Source of the DNA: Bartonella sp. M0177
GTDB lineage: Bacteria > Pseudomonadota > Alphaproteobacteria > Rhizobiales > Rhizobiaceae
Assembly (NCBI RefSeq): GCF_016102285.1
Contig: NZ_JACFOY010000001.1
Location: 1,240,001-1,304,000, forward strand
Direction: 5' to 3'
Length of the DNA stretch: 64,000 nucleotides
Shown piece by piece: positions 48,798 to 58,593 of this stretch. Both the position numbers and the translations under genes were made by a program. Each line of letters opens with the position of its first letter. Positions within the stretch are counted from its first letter, which is position 1. The notes beneath the pieces are model-generated. The model searched no databases, had not been told where the DNA came from, and was given only the letters and a program-made list of their open reading frames with translations.

Positions 48798-49084
48798 AGT
48801 CGAATGATCGAGTATTTTCAGCTTGAAGGTTCTGGCAGTGAATTCCGTTGAGCAATTGTTCGATCAATTTCTATGCTCAATTGGCGAGGATATGTGAAAT
48901 GCCAATGAAAAATAAAGAAGTATCTGGGTGAGGGCATGTGCTCGAGTTTGTTGAACCGGTTTTTCTTCCAATTGAAAATACGCTAACGGTTTTCTAAAAA
49001 GCTCCACGCGTTAAAAAAACAGGTTTTAAAATCGATCTGCACGCTCGTTCTTCTTCTCTGTCAGCGACAGTTTTTTGTAAGGCA
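48798..49084. other. Non-coding region between tandem repeat and gpt terminator
   Basis: About 290 bp without a recognisable gene; stops are dense in all frames. Confidence 0.5.
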
Positions 49085-49120
49085 CAAAAAATTAGGCTCC
49101 AGAATTTTTTTCTGGAGCCT
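49085..49120 (-). terminator. Intrinsic terminator of gpt
   Basis: AGGCTCCAGAA (49094-49104) and TTCTGGAGCCT (49110-49120) form an 11-bp perfect stem. On the minus strand it is followed by AATTTTTTG, and lies about 80 bp past the gpt stop. Confidence 0.85.
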
Positions 49121-49201
49121 ATGGTGGGGCGATCTCTCAAAGTGATTTGAAATATAAATCGGATTAGCAAGAGATAGGACGAATCTTTTTTTAGATTGCC
49201 A

Positions 49202-49699
49202 TTAACCTGCATGAGAATCGGCTATCGGTTTTTGGAACGCATATCCCATATCCCACGGGAAATAGATCCATGTATCCTGACTGACTTCCGTCACAAAAGT
49301 ATCAATGAGCGCACGGCCTTTCGGTTTTGCATAAACAGTTGCGAAATGGGCCTTTGGTATCATGTCGCGGACGATTTTTGCTGTTTTACCAGTATCAGTC
49401 AAATCGTCGACAACGAGAACTCCTTCTCCATCATCGACTTTGACGTTATCGCTAATTCCCTTAAGTATCTCCATTTCCGATTGGTGTCGGTAATCGTGAT
49501 AAGATGCAATGCATACAGTTTCTATAAGGCGAATCCCGAGTTCACGACAGATGATAGCAGCGGGAACCAAACCGCCGCGCGTGATGGCAACCATAGAACG
49601 CCATTCCTTTTTCTGGTCAGCAATGCGCCACGCCAAGGCGCGAGCATCACGATGAAATTGATCCCAGCTTACGGGAAAAGCTTTATCCGGAAGCGACAT
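49202..49699 (-). CDS. gpt: Xanthine-guanine phosphoribosyltransferase
   Basis: Gpt (165 aa) salvages xanthine, guanine and hypoxanthine by transferring ribose-5-phosphate from PRPP. The PRPP-binding motif is [15 protein letters not shown] (about residues 93-107), preceded by [20 protein letters not shown] near 36, and the C-terminal [12 protein letters not shown] region that contacts the base. AGGAGC precedes the ATG. It stands alone with its own terminator. Confidence 0.95.
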   Translation of the reverse strand: MSLPDKAFPVSWDQFHRDARALAWRIADQKKEWRSMVAITRGGLVPAAIICRELGIRLIETVCIASYHDYRHQSEMEILKGISDNVKVDDGEGVLVVDDLTDTGKTAKIVRDMIPKAHFATVYAKPKGRALIDTFVTEVSQDTWIYFPWDMGYAFQKPIADSHAG

Positions 49700-50164
49700 A
49701 CCAAGCTCCTAAATTTCCAAAAATTTTGATTGTGCCTTGTAATCCTTTTTTACCGCCCATATCAAGCAGTTAGCCATCAGTTATATTATTTGACAATTAG
49801 AAACTGTTTCTGATTGGCTCCCCATCATAATGTCTCCGCAATCAGATGCGCGCGATTCGCAAGAATAGACGTTGAATAAGCCGATGAACGACTGATTGTG
49901 AGAACAAACAGCATCACGACAGCGAATTTACGATATAGGTTTTGCTTCATTGAAACGATAAACCGGAAACCGGTTAAACCGGCTTTTTGTTCCGTTACAA
50001 TAGACAATTATTGGCAATCAACGTTTGTCTGTACCGTAAAAAGTCAAACAAGATCGCGCTTTGTCGGGTTTGAAGAACCAGCAAAAATACGTATTTCGGT
50101 GGGGTGGTTTCGTCGAGAAAAACAAAAATTTTTAATCGAGTTGAAAATTTTTTGCTAAAAGGTG
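49700..50164. other. Intergenic region between gpt and tRNA-Lys
   Basis: About 465 bp. CCGGT-TAA-ACCGG (49970-49982) followed by CTTTTTG resembles a plus-strand terminator although no plus-strand gene precedes it. On the minus strand a 41-codon frame (49825-49950, beginning MKQNLYRKFAVVMLFVLTIS) looks like a signal peptide plus a short tail but has no ribosome-binding site; I do not count it as a gene. Confidence 0.4.
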
Positions 50165-50193
50165 TTGACCTGACGCGATCTCGCCCGTATGTT
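50165..50193 (+). promoter_or_regulatory. Candidate promoter of tRNA-Lys
   Basis: TTGACC (50165-50170), a 17-bp spacer and TATGTT (50188-50193), 35 nt before the tRNA 5' end. Good sigma-70 match. Confidence 0.6.
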
Positions 50194-50228
50194 CCGCCCA
50201 CTTTCATCAGGTAATCACCTTAGTGAAA

Positions 50229-50304
50229 GAGCGCGTAGCTCAGCCGGTAGAGCAACTGACTTTTAATCAGTAGGTCCAGGGTTCGAATCCCTGCGCGCTC
50301 ACCA
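50229..50304 (+). tRNA. tRNA-Lys (anticodon TTT)
   Basis: A 76-nt cloverleaf with encoded CCA. Acceptor GAGCGCG pairs with CGCGCTC, D arm AGCTCAGCCGGTAGAGC, anticodon arm ACTGA-CTTTTAA-TCAGT giving TTT, and T arm CAGGGTTCGAATCCCTG. Confidence 0.97.
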
Positions 50305-50698
50305 GTTCATCAAAAGTTTGTTTTATAAAACTGGTCTGATTTACAGTCCTTTCCCAATAACAAGATTATTGTTTTATATCCACCCAGTCCGGATAGGCTT
50401 CCGAAACCTATATTCCGCGCGCTATCCGTTTGCCCGTCAGCCTCATTATCACATTGGCTTGTTTGCAAGATCGAAGAAGGGCGACCGGATCGGAAAAGCG
50501 CGTTTGTTAACGATATTTTAAGAAAGTCGGCTGACGCGCGTATACACTTCTTAAACAATTATTAAAGATGTGTTAATCGAAACGGCATGAAATCTTATCC
50601 AACACGATAAGGCTCGGGAATGTGGGTATCTATGTCAAGGTTAGTTACCGCTTCACGTCACCTTTTCTTATTGATGTTTAAATCAAACGGGTTAGTTG
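50305..50698. other. Intergenic region upstream of rlpA
   Basis: About 390 bp with no recognisable gene. It should contain the rlpA promoter. A plus-strand frame at 50318-50521 shows no protein-like features. Confidence 0.45.
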
Positions 50699-51832
50699 AT
50701 GCTGTTAGAAGTTGAAAAGAATACAAAGAACGAAAGCAATGTTTTTGCTCGTGTTTTTTTTGTTTCAGTCATCGCAATAATGTTTTCAGCGTGTGCCAAT
50801 CACGCAAAAGAAGTAGCAGACACAACGCCTGTCAAACCGGAAAGCAGCCAAGCCAAAGCTTATACAGTGATACCAACTGCAAAACCGGCAACACCGCACC
50901 AGAGAAAAACGGTACAGGCCGAAAACAACTTCTATGAAGAAGGCAAGACCGCAAGGCCTATTGCTTATCTTTCAACAGCCGAACGGGCATACAAAAAAGT
51001 AGGTCGTGCGTCATGGTATGGGGCGGCTTTCAACGGCCGTTTGACAGCTAATGGCGAAATTTATGATATGCATAATTTGACAGCAGCCCACCCGACAATG
51101 CCTCTCCCGAGTTATGCACGTGTAACAAATCTGGAAAATGGCGCTTCCATAATTGTTCGCGTCAATGATAGGGGACCTTTTGCCGCTGATAGGGTTATTG
51201 ACCTCTCCAAACAAGCAGCCACAATGCTTGATTATAAAGATGACGGTTTGGCTGACGTAAAAGTGGAATATGTCGGACGGGCTCCAATTGAAGGGAATGA
51301 TAAAGAGTTCCTGATGGCATCTTACAAACCGGGCAACATAACTCCTGAGACATTGCTCGCTATGGCCGGGGTAAATTTAAATTTGCCGACGACACAGAAT
51401 GCATCGGAAAATTCCAACATAAAAGCTGCTCCACAATTTAATGAGCAGACAACAATTGGTACGACTTACCCGAATTTACCGGACGTTGGACCTCTTCCTG
51501 CTTTCAAACCGGAAAACACCCAATTGGTGGCCTTTGCTGATCAGGCGATCACCAAATCTAAAGATAACGTTTTCGATACTATTCTCAATCACAATGACAA
51601 TTTAAAATCCGTTCCTGTTTCGAAAAACTCTTCTGTTAGTAAAGCTGGAAAAACAGCCGACAAAAACAACATGAAAGAGAGCACAAAAACTACTGTTGGA
51701 AAAGATTTGGCGAAAGCAGAGGTAAAGTCAACTGCAAGACGTGTAAAAGCAACCGTTGGAACACCGGATCATGGTCTTGAACTGGCTTGGGCAACAGGTG
51801 TGAGTGAAGCTTTCAGTTTTGCGAGTGTCCGT
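50699..51832 (+). CDS. rlpA: Septal ring lytic transglycosylase RlpA-family lipoprotein
   Basis: An RlpA-family protein (about 378 aa). The N-terminal hydrophobic segment ends at FSAC (C32), a slightly non-canonical lipobox, so it is probably a lipoprotein. The double-psi beta-barrel domain (about 98-195) has GRASWYGAAFNGRLTANGEIYDM split as RASWYGAAFNGRLTANGE, MPLPSYARVTNLENG and VRVNDRGPFAADRVIDLSK near 155, including the catalytic-type Asp of NDRGPF. The C-terminal 180 residues are low-complexity, Thr/Lys/Asn rich, with no SPOR domain. ATG 50699 is chosen over an adjacent TTG. The dacF homologue follows. Confidence 0.9.
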
Positions 51833-51884
51833 TAAGCACTTGAGTGAACCGCTGGTTTGTGCTGAAAACAAATCACGGAGACTA

Positions 51885-53051
51885 ATGATGCGCTCAACCA
51901 TTATCAAACTGTTATTGTCCATTTTTTTCGCTTTTGTAACGTCGAAATCTTTCGGTCAAAATTTTGAAGTTTCAGCCACTCAAGCGATCATGATTGATGG
52001 TGAGACAGGATCGATACTTTATCAGAAAAGCTCTCACACGAAATTTGAACCAGCGTCGCTCACCAAGTTGATGACTGCAGAATTGGTTTTTCATCTGCTT
52101 GATAGTGGTGCGTTGCGTGAAGACCAGCTTTTTCACATCAGCATTAACGCGTGGAGGACCGGAGGTGCACCATCGCGGACAAATACAATGTTTGCTCCGG
52201 TAAATAGCGATATAAGTGTTCTTGATTTGCTGCGCGGCATGATCATCGTAAACGGCAATGACGCGGCTATTGCTTTGGCAGAAGGTATTTCCGGCAGTGA
52301 AGAAAAATTTGCTGACCTTATGAACGAACGAGCAAAAGAATTGGGGCTGAATTCGAGCCATTTTGTAAATTCAACCGGTCTACCGCAAAATGGCCAATAT
52401 ACCACCGCCAGCGATATTATCAGATTATCACGATATATAGCGACGCATTATCCGAAATATTTTAAAATTTATTCCGAGCCGGAAATAACCTGGAGCAGAA
52501 TTACCCAACGTAATAAAAATCCGCTTTTTGCATTGGATATCGGCGCTCAAGGCTTTGCAAATGCCTATAGTGACAGTTCAGGATTTTCTACATCTTCAGT
52601 TATCCAGAATAATAACAGACAACTTTTTCTGGTTTTAAACGGCATTAAAAAAGAAAAAGATCGGCCGACCGAAGCCGCAAAATTACTGAACTGGGGGATG
52701 AATGCATTCGAATTCAAACAGGTTTTTTCAAAGGATGTGGTCGTTGGTTACGCACGTGTTTTTGGCGGCGTGAAACCGGTTGTCCCGCTTTTAGTCAAGG
52801 AACCTGTCGACATTTTGATGAATGTCGAAAAAAAACCGGTCATATCGGCCAGGATCATTTATCATGGCCCATTGGACGCGCCTATATCGCCTAATGTGGA
52901 AGTCGGCAAATTGCAAATATTGGCAAATAAAACTGTTCTTCTAGAAAAGCCGGTCTTTACCGCCGATGAAGTTGAAGAGACAGGACTTGTAGGAAAAGCC
53001 AAAGATGCCTTATATGAGCTGACAATCGGTTGGCTAAGAAAATATATTTGA
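51885..53051 (+). CDS. dacF: D-alanyl-D-alanine carboxypeptidase homologue (DacF/PBP5 type) with altered active site
   Basis: A 388-aa PBP5-type protein with a signal peptide (residues 1-25), a peptidase S11 domain and the C-terminal beta domain ending in an amphipathic segment (ALYELTIGWLRKYI). Normal members trim the terminal D-Ala from peptidoglycan stem peptides. The nucleophile motif SLTK (S58-K61) is intact, but the second motif, normally SxN, reads NGN (123-125), and the third, normally KTG, reads ANA (225-227) in GAQGFANAYSDSSGF. Flanks align well with active DacF, so this is substitution, not misalignment. It is likely inactive or altered. GGAGA precedes ATG 51885. The position before tmk is the usual dacF locus in Rhizobiales. 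Confidence 0.88.
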   Translation: MMRSTIIKLLLSIFFAFVTSKSFGQNFEVSATQAIMIDGETGSILYQKSSHTKFEPASLTKLMTAELVFHLLDSGALREDQLFHISINAWRTGGAPSRTNTMFAPVNSDISVLDLLRGMIIVNGNDAAIALAEGISGSEEKFADLMNERAKELGLNSSHFVNSTGLPQNGQYTTASDIIRLSRYIATHYPKYFKIYSEPEITWSRITQRNKNPLFALDIGAQGFANAYSDSSGFSTSSVIQNNNRQLFLVLNGIKKEKDRPTEAAKLLNWGMNAFEFKQVFSKDVVVGYARVFGGVKPVVPLLVKEPVDILMNVEKKPVISARIIYHGPLDAPISPNVEVGKLQILANKTVLLEKPVFTADEVEETGLVGKAKDALYELTIGWLRKYI

Positions 53052-53081
53052 TCTATTATAAATCATGTTCAGGATTTCATT

Positions 53082-53735
53082 GTGAGTGGCTGTTTTTTTA
53101 CATTCGAGGGTGGAGAAGGGGCTGGAAAGTCTACTCAAATCAATTTATTAGGACAGTTCCTTAAACAAAAAGGTTATGACGTGGTTGTTACCCGTGAACC
53201 CGGTGGTACTGAGGGTGGTGAGGCAATAAGGCATGTCCTTCTTTCGGGAAGCGCTTTGAAAGGGGGTAAGCTTTTCGAGGCTACACTTTTTGCTGCCGCA
53301 CGCATTGATCATGTGAACGAAGTTATCGAACCGGCATTAAAAGGAGGAAAAATTGTCTTGTGTGACCGGTTCATTGATTCGACGAGAGTTTATCAGGGGG
53401 CAAACGGCGAGAATATTAACCAATATCTCGACATACTCGAGAAATCGGCAATTCATGGATATATGCCCGATATCACTTTTATACTGGATTTGCCTGCAAA
53501 AGCGGGGATGGAAAGGGCGGATAAACGGCGAGGAAAGGCTGCAAAAATAGACCGTTTTGAAAATGATGCTCTTACGGTTCAAGAAGCTCGCAGGCGAGCC
53601 TTTCTGAAGATAGCTGAAGCCGAACCGCAAAGATGTTATGTTATTGATGCAACGCGGGATATTAATGACATTGCGAAAAAAATAGAAAAGATAACTTTGC
53701 TTTTTTTGGACAGGAAAAAAGATGCAAGCGCTTGA
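53082..53735 (+). CDS. tmk: Thymidylate kinase
   Basis: Tmk (217 aa) phosphorylates dTMP to dTDP. The P-loop is EGGEGAGKSTQ near residue 9, the DRX motif CDRFIDSTRVYQG near 96, and the LID region ADKRRGKAAKIDRFE near 148. It starts with GTG after AGGA, 30 bp past the dacF stop, and its end overlaps holB by 14 bp, the common tmk-holB pair. Confidence 0.96.
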   Translation: MSGCFFTFEGGEGAGKSTQINLLGQFLKQKGYDVVVTREPGGTEGGEAIRHVLLSGSALKGGKLFEATLFAAARIDHVNEVIEPALKGGKIVLCDRFIDSTRVYQGANGENINQYLDILEKSAIHGYMPDITFILDLPAKAGMERADKRRGKAAKIDRFENDALTVQEARRRAFLKIAEAEPQRCYVIDATRDINDIAKKIEKITLLFLDRKKDASA

Positions 53736-54765
53736 AACGCCAAGACAATATGATGACATTGATGGCGTTATCCGTCCTTCGCAAAACACACATATTTTTG
53801 GCCATAATGGCGTAATAAGCTCGCTCAGCAGCATGCGCAAAGAAGGGCGTCTTCACCACGCATTGTTGTTTGAAGGCCCGCTTGGTATCGGAAAGGCAAC
53901 ATTAGCTTACCATCTGACATGGAACATTCTTTCCTCGGTTTCCGGAGATTTTGTAGCCCCCGAGGAGAACTCGCCAATTTGGCGACAAATTGCGCAGGGT
54001 AGTCATCCGTCCGTTATCCATATTTCAAGGCGATATGATAATAAAACAGAACGCTTCAATACCGGTATAACGGTTGACGATATAAGAGAAATCAACCGCT
54101 TTTTGGCTCAAACATCGTATAATGGCGGTTGGCGGGTCGTGATTATCGATACCGCTGACGATATGAATAGGGCAGCCGCAAACGGCGTTTTGAAAACCCT
54201 TGAAGAACCGCCGGAAAAAACGCTTTTTATTCTTATATCGAATTCTTCGGGACGTTTATTGCCAACAATCCGCTCGCGTTGTCACTTAATCAAATTTCGT
54301 CCGCTTGATTACGATAATATGGAAAAAGCGCTCCATCATATTCTGGTAAAACAGTTACCACAAAACTCCGAACTGGACGCAATTATAGCAGAATCGGAGG
54401 GAAGTGTCAGAAAAGCAGCTCTCTTGATATGTTATGGCGGAATGAAAATTATCCGTGTTCAACGAGAAATATTGAATGGGCCGGTCTTTGATGTTGTTAA
54501 AGCACAGACAATTGCGCAAGCATTATCAGGGCGGGACGCCATTATTCAATTTCACCAGTTTTGCGATAATTTGCTTTCTATTATCTCATCAAAAGCGATG
54601 AAAGCAGGGCTTGACGGGAATTCGTTGCTCAGTAACCGTTATGCCGATGCTTGGAAGAATATTGCCGACGAGATCGCAAAAACAGAAGCATTTAATCTGG
54701 ATAAAAAACAATTTGTGATTAATGTTCTTTATAAACTTCATAAATTGATTGCGGAAGATGTCTGA
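53722..54765 (+). CDS. holB: DNA polymerase III subunit delta'
   Basis: Delta' (347 aa) of the clamp loader. The AAA+ Walker-A-like motif is GPLGIGKATLAYHL near residue 52, followed by VVIIDTADDMNRAAANGVLKTLEEPPEKTLFILIS split as IIDTADDMNRAAANGVLKTL near 135 and IRSRCHLIKFRPL (SRC motif) near 190. The zinc-finger cysteines of E. coli delta' are not seen between Walker A and B. It overlaps tmk by 14 bp, implying coupled expression. Confidence 0.93.
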   Translation: MQALETPRQYDDIDGVIRPSQNTHIFGHNGVISSLSSMRKEGRLHHALLFEGPLGIGKATLAYHLTWNILSSVSGDFVAPEENSPIWRQIAQGSHPSVIHISRRYDNKTERFNTGITVDDIREINRFLAQTSYNGGWRVVIIDTADDMNRAAANGVLKTLEEPPEKTLFILISNSSGRLLPTIRSRCHLIKFRPLDYDNMEKALHHILVKQLPQNSELDAIIAESEGSVRKAALLICYGGMKIIRVQREILNGPVFDVVKAQTIAQALSGRDAIIQFHQFCDNLLSIISSKAMKAGLDGNSLLSNRYADAWKNIADEIAKTEAFNLDKKQFVINVLYKLHKLIAEDV

Positions 54766-54845
54766 CTATTTGGTTTTTCCGTGACAAGTGCCTCAACTAT
54801 CGCTATGTCAGATGAAAAGCTGATATTGATATAGTTGGATATCCG

Positions 54846-56393
54846 ATGCGTGAAAAATTTTATATAACAACACCGATTTTTTATCCGAATGGCAATCCCC
54901 ATATAGGTCATGCCTATAACGCTATTGCTACAGATGCTATGGCACGTTTTGAACGCGCCAATGGCAAGGATGTGTTTTTTCTTTCCGGCACTGACGAGCA
55001 TGGTTTGAAAATGCAGCAGACTGCCGAAAAACTGGGATTGACGCCACTCGAGCTCGCTGACCGCAACAGCGCCGTATTTCAGAAAATGCTCAAGACATTG
55101 AATGTCTCGAATGACGACTTTATTCGCACAACCGAAAAGCGCCATTATGATGCCTGTCAGGCCATCTGGAAGTTGATGGAAGAAAACGGCGACATCTATC
55201 TTGATCGTTATTCAGGTTGGTATTCCGTGCGTCAGGAAGCTTACTATGACGAGAGCGACACTGAAGTAGGGGAAGATGGAATCCGGCGGGAAAAAGAAGT
55301 CGGTTCACCGGTCGAATGGAATGAAGAGGAAAGCTATTTCTTCCGTCTGTCGAAATATGAAGATCGTTTATTGGACTTTTACAAAAAAAATCCCGACTTC
55401 ATTGGCCCCAATGAACGCCGGAACGAGATTATCAGTTTTGTGAAATCCGGTCTGAAAGACCTTTCGATATCCCGTACAACATTCAATTGGGGAATACCGG
55501 TACCGGGTAACCCCAAACATGTCATGTATGTGTGGGTGGATGCGCTGACAAATTATCTGACAGCCACCGGCTTTCCGAACAAGAATACACCAAGGTCGGA
55601 TTTTTGGCCTGCAAATGCCCATATCATCGGTAAAGATATTATCCGCTTTCATGCTATCTATTGGCCGGCATTTTTAATGTCAGCGGGTATTGCGCTTCCA
55701 AAGCGTGTTTTCGCGCACGGATTTTTATTGAACCGTGGGGAAAAAATGTCGAAATCGGTCGGAAATGTTATCGACCCGTTCAAGATGGTTGAACATTACG
55801 GCCTTGATCAGGTGCGCTATTTCTTTTTACGGGAAGTGCCGTTTGGTCAGGATGGAAGTTATAGTCACGATGCCATTGTCAATCGGACAAACGCTGATCT
55901 CGCCAATGATCTTGGTAATCTCGCGCAGAGATCACTTTCGATGATTATGAAAAACTGTAACGGCCTTGTACCGGTCCCCGGAAAATTTCTTAAGCAGGAT
56001 AACGAGCTTTTGGATGAATGCAAAAAAGCGCTTCAAACGGCTCGTGAAACAATGGCAAAGCAAGCACCACATTTGGCTTTAACTGCCATTTTTGCAGTTA
56101 TTTCGAATGCGAATCGTTATTTTGCTGCCGAAGAACCTTGGGCACTAAAAAAGACTGATTTCGAGCGCTTCTCGACGGTTCTTTACGTAACAGTTGAGAT
56201 ATTGAGAGAGGTCGGCATTTTGCTTTGTCCTTTCATTCCGCAATCAGCTTCAAAACTTCTTGATCTGTTGGCAATTGATCAAAACGAACGTATGCTTGAT
56301 GATATTGTTAACCGGAAAATTGTTCCGGAAACGAAATTGCCTGCACCGGAGCCGGTATTTCCGCGTTACGTTCCGACGGAAGACGAAGATTGA
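54846..56393 (+). CDS. metG: Methionyl-tRNA synthetase
   Basis: MetRS (515 aa), class I synthetase charging tRNA-Met. The HIGH motif is [12 protein letters not shown] (H19-H22) and the KMSKS motif is [10 protein letters not shown] near residue 300. The connective region ([22 protein letters not shown] split as [14 protein letters not shown]) has no zinc-binding cysteine knuckles and there is no C-terminal dimerisation domain, typical of the shorter alphaproteobacterial form. The tatD ATG follows its stop after two bases. Confidence 0.97.
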   Translation: MREKFYITTPIFYPNGNPHIGHAYNAIATDAMARFERANGKDVFFLSGTDEHGLKMQQTAEKLGLTPLELADRNSAVFQKMLKTLNVSNDDFIRTTEKRHYDACQAIWKLMEENGDIYLDRYSGWYSVRQEAYYDESDTEVGEDGIRREKEVGSPVEWNEEESYFFRLSKYEDRLLDFYKKNPDFIGPNERRNEIISFVKSGLKDLSISRTTFNWGIPVPGNPKHVMYVWVDALTNYLTATGFPNKNTPRSDFWPANAHIIGKDIIRFHAIYWPAFLMSAGIALPKRVFAHGFLLNRGEKMSKSVGNVIDPFKMVEHYGLDQVRYFFLREVPFGQDGSYSHDAIVNRTNADLANDLGNLAQRSLSMIMKNCNGLVPVPGKFLKQDNELLDECKKALQTARETMAKQAPHLALTAIFAVISNANRYFAAEEPWALKKTDFERFSTVLYVTVEILREVGILLCPFIPQSASKLLDLLAIDQNERMLDDIVNRKIVPETKLPAPEPVFPRYVPTEDED

Positions 56394-56395
56394 CC

Positions 56396-57169
56396 ATGCT
56401 TGTCGATACACATTGCCATCTGGATTTCGAGACTTTCAGCAAAGAGCTCAATGATGTTGTCGACCGCGCTCATAAGGCAGGCGTGGAGCGGATGATCACT
56501 ATTTCCACGCTCGTTCGGGATATGAACAAGCTGTTGGATATAACAGAGCAGTTCGAGGATGTGTATTGCTCGGTCGGCACACATCCGAGTTCTTCTCATG
56601 ACGAAAATGACACGACAGCCGAAAAGCTTCTGGAATTTGCAAAAAATCCGAAAGTTGTGGCGATAGGCGAGGTGGGGCTCGATTACCATTATGACGATGC
56701 TACACCAGCAGAGCAAAAACGTAATTTTCACGAACATATCATTGCGGCCCGCGAAAGCCTTTTGCCACTCGTTATCCATACGCGCGATGCCGACAACGAC
56801 ACACGCGACATTCTGATTGAAGAAACAAAAAAAGGAAAATTTCCTTTTATTCTTCATAGCTTTTCATCCGGAGCAGAGCTTGCACGAGCGGCACTGGAAC
56901 TTGGTGGATATGTTTCATTTTCAGGCATATTGACGTTCAAAAATGCTGAGAATGTCCGCCAGATTGCCAAAACCGTGCCAATTGATAGAGTGTTGGTCGA
57001 AACCGATTCACCTTATCTCGCGCCCGTGCCGTTCAGGGGTAAGACAAATGAACCTTCCTTTGTCAAACAGACTGCGTTAGTATTGGCTGATGTTCTTGGC
57101 GTCCCGTTTGATGAAATAGCCAAGCACACCACGGAAAATGCTTACCGTATTTTCTCCAAGATGAAATAG
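56396..57169 (+). CDS. tatD: TatD-family metal-dependent deoxyribonuclease
   Basis: A TatD/YcfH-type hydrolase (257 aa) with a TIM-barrel metal site: DTHCHLD at residues 4-10 (H6, H8), GEVGLDYHYDDATPAEQK near 93 with the bridging Glu, VIHTRDADNDT near 127, HSFSSG near 153 and VETDSPYLAPVPFRGK near 203. TatD proteins act as 3'-5' exonucleases in DNA quality control. The ATG at 56396 is preferred to a TTG two codons upstream that overlaps metG. The metG-tatD-MBL order is typical of Rhizobiales. Confidence 0.93.
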   Translation: MLVDTHCHLDFETFSKELNDVVDRAHKAGVERMITISTLVRDMNKLLDITEQFEDVYCSVGTHPSSSHDENDTTAEKLLEFAKNPKVVAIGEVGLDYHYDDATPAEQKRNFHEHIIAARESLLPLVIHTRDADNDTRDILIEETKKGKFPFILHSFSSGAELARAALELGGYVSFSGILTFKNAENVRQIAKTVPIDRVLVETDSPYLAPVPFRGKTNEPSFVKQTALVLADVLGVPFDEIAKHTTENAYRIFSKMK

Positions 57170-57179
57170 GACAAGATTT

Positions 57180-57992
57180 ATGCAAGATCGCTACAAGTTT
57201 ACAATACTTGGTTGCGGCTCCTCGCCGGGGGTTCCCCGTGCTAATGGTGATTGGGGGTCATGCAACCCCGATAATCCGAAAAATTATCGCTATCGCGCAT
57301 CAATATTGATTGAACGTATCAAGGAAAACGGAGATCGAACAACCGTTGTTGTCGACACAGGTCCGGACTTCCGTTCGCAAATGGTTGACCATCACGTTCA
57401 TGAAATAACGTCTGTCGTCTATACTCATCCTCATGCAGATCATATTCACGGAATTGATGATCTGAGGACTTATGCAATAAGCCAACATCATCTTATGAAT
57501 ATTTATGCCGACGACGAGACATATCAAAGACTTGACGAAGCATTCGGCTATTGTTTCAAAACTCCCGAAGGGTCGAATTATCCTCCGATATTAAACCGTA
57601 TAAAAATTACCCCTTACAACAAATTCACTATAGTGGGTGCCGGCGGGCCGATAACCCTTATGCCTGTTTTACAGATACATGGTGATATCCACTCGCTCGG
57701 TTTCCGGCTGGATAACATCGCCTATTGTACCGATGTCAATGCGTTTCCTGAAGAAACACCACAATATCTCGAAAACCTTGATGTTCTGATTATCGGTGCT
57801 CTGCAATATCGCCCTCATCCAAGTCATTTTTCCGTCGACCAAGCGGTTGAATGGGGTAAAAAACTCAATGCCAAGCGAGTTATTTTGACTCATATGCATA
57901 TTGCATTGGATTACGACGAAGTGACGAAATATACGCCCGACAATGTCGAGCCGGCCTATCAAGGACTAACTTTCGAGGTCGACACAAAATAG
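57180..57992 (+). CDS. MBL-fold metallo-hydrolase (PhnP-like)
   Basis: A 270-aa metallo-beta-lactamase-fold protein. The metal motif is YTHPHADHIHGIDDLR near residue 80, with later ligands in the IHGDIHSLGFR segment near 165, DVNAFPEE, and THMHIALDYDEV near 237. The N-terminal LGCGSSPGVPRANGDWG resembles PhnP/RNase Z-like cyclic-phosphodiesterases, which suggests a phosphodiester substrate, but the real one is unknown. It starts 10 bp after tatD and is last of the rlpA-side gene series. Confidence 0.88.
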   Translation: MQDRYKFTILGCGSSPGVPRANGDWGSCNPDNPKNYRYRASILIERIKENGDRTTVVVDTGPDFRSQMVDHHVHEITSVVYTHPHADHIHGIDDLRTYAISQHHLMNIYADDETYQRLDEAFGYCFKTPEGSNYPPILNRIKITPYNKFTIVGAGGPITLMPVLQIHGDIHSLGFRLDNIAYCTDVNAFPEETPQYLENLDVLIIGALQYRPHPSHFSVDQAVEWGKKLNAKRVILTHMHIALDYDEVTKYTPDNVEPAYQGLTFEVDTK

Positions 57993-58568
57993 GCAATTGA
58001 ATAAAAATGTCGGCACAGTATTCTTGATTGAAAAATCACGATGTCGGCATTTTTTTCACCAGATCTTCTGCAATATGATCACATATTACCGTGATGATTA
58101 GATGGCACAGCAAAAATTCCTCCGTTTTGGAATGAGCCCGAAATCCTGCCGACTAACCAGTAACTCTCGTTAACAAACAGCTTGGAAATTGGTCTTGTTG
58201 TCGGTTTTTGTCCCCGAAAATTATGAATTTGAAAAACAGGAAAATTCACCGAACAAATTCGGAATATAGGCTTTTAACCCATTATCCGGAATATCGAATG
58301 GGTTTTATTGATTGATTAGCTATCTCGTTACCAAAGTGGATAGTAAAAATACTTTGTTAGCTTCATCGCAAAGGGAAATCTATTAGTTCAAAATGCCGGA
58401 CTTTTTAGCGTTTTCTCATCCGCAACAAGGGCAGGGGGACCGCTCAATTTTATCATGACGGTGTCTACTCGACATAATACCTTGATGATCTTTGAGAAAG
58501 CAGGCGATATATCGAAAATATTCCCTTATTTTTTGAGATTGCAAACTTGAGAAAAATTATATAGTTTA
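57993..58568. other. Intergenic region before iron-uptake operon
   Basis: About 580 bp with no recognisable gene. ATGTCGGCA occurs twice as a direct repeat (near 58006 and 58041), the second followed by a T run, but no hairpin forms between them. The promoter of the ABC operon should lie at the right end; I see no clear Irr- or RirA-type operator by eye. Confidence 0.45.
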
Positions 58569-58591
58569 CGCCCTAAAATAAATTGAGGGCG
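58569..58591 (+). promoter_or_regulatory. Hairpin covering the ribosome-binding site of the ABC ATPase gene
   Basis: CGCCCT (58569-58574) and AGGGCG (58586-58591) pair perfectly across an 11-nt loop. The 3' arm contains the GAGGG Shine-Dalgarno, three bases before the ATG at 58594. Folding would block initiation, so this may be a translational switch; that role is inference. Confidence 0.45.
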
Positions 58592-58593
58592 AT

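Noticed and set aside
49825-49950. 41-codon minus-strand frame resembling a signal peptide
   Set aside because: No Shine-Dalgarno and almost nothing after the hydrophobic segment; AT-rich DNA gives such frames by chance.
49970-49988. Plus-strand terminator-like hairpin CCGGT-TAA-ACCGG with T run
   Set aside because: No plus-strand gene lies upstream for it to terminate; kept only as a remark in the intergenic entry.
57993-58060. Terminator after the MBL-fold gene
   Set aside because: The repeated ATGTCGGCA is a direct, not an inverted repeat, so it cannot form a hairpin.
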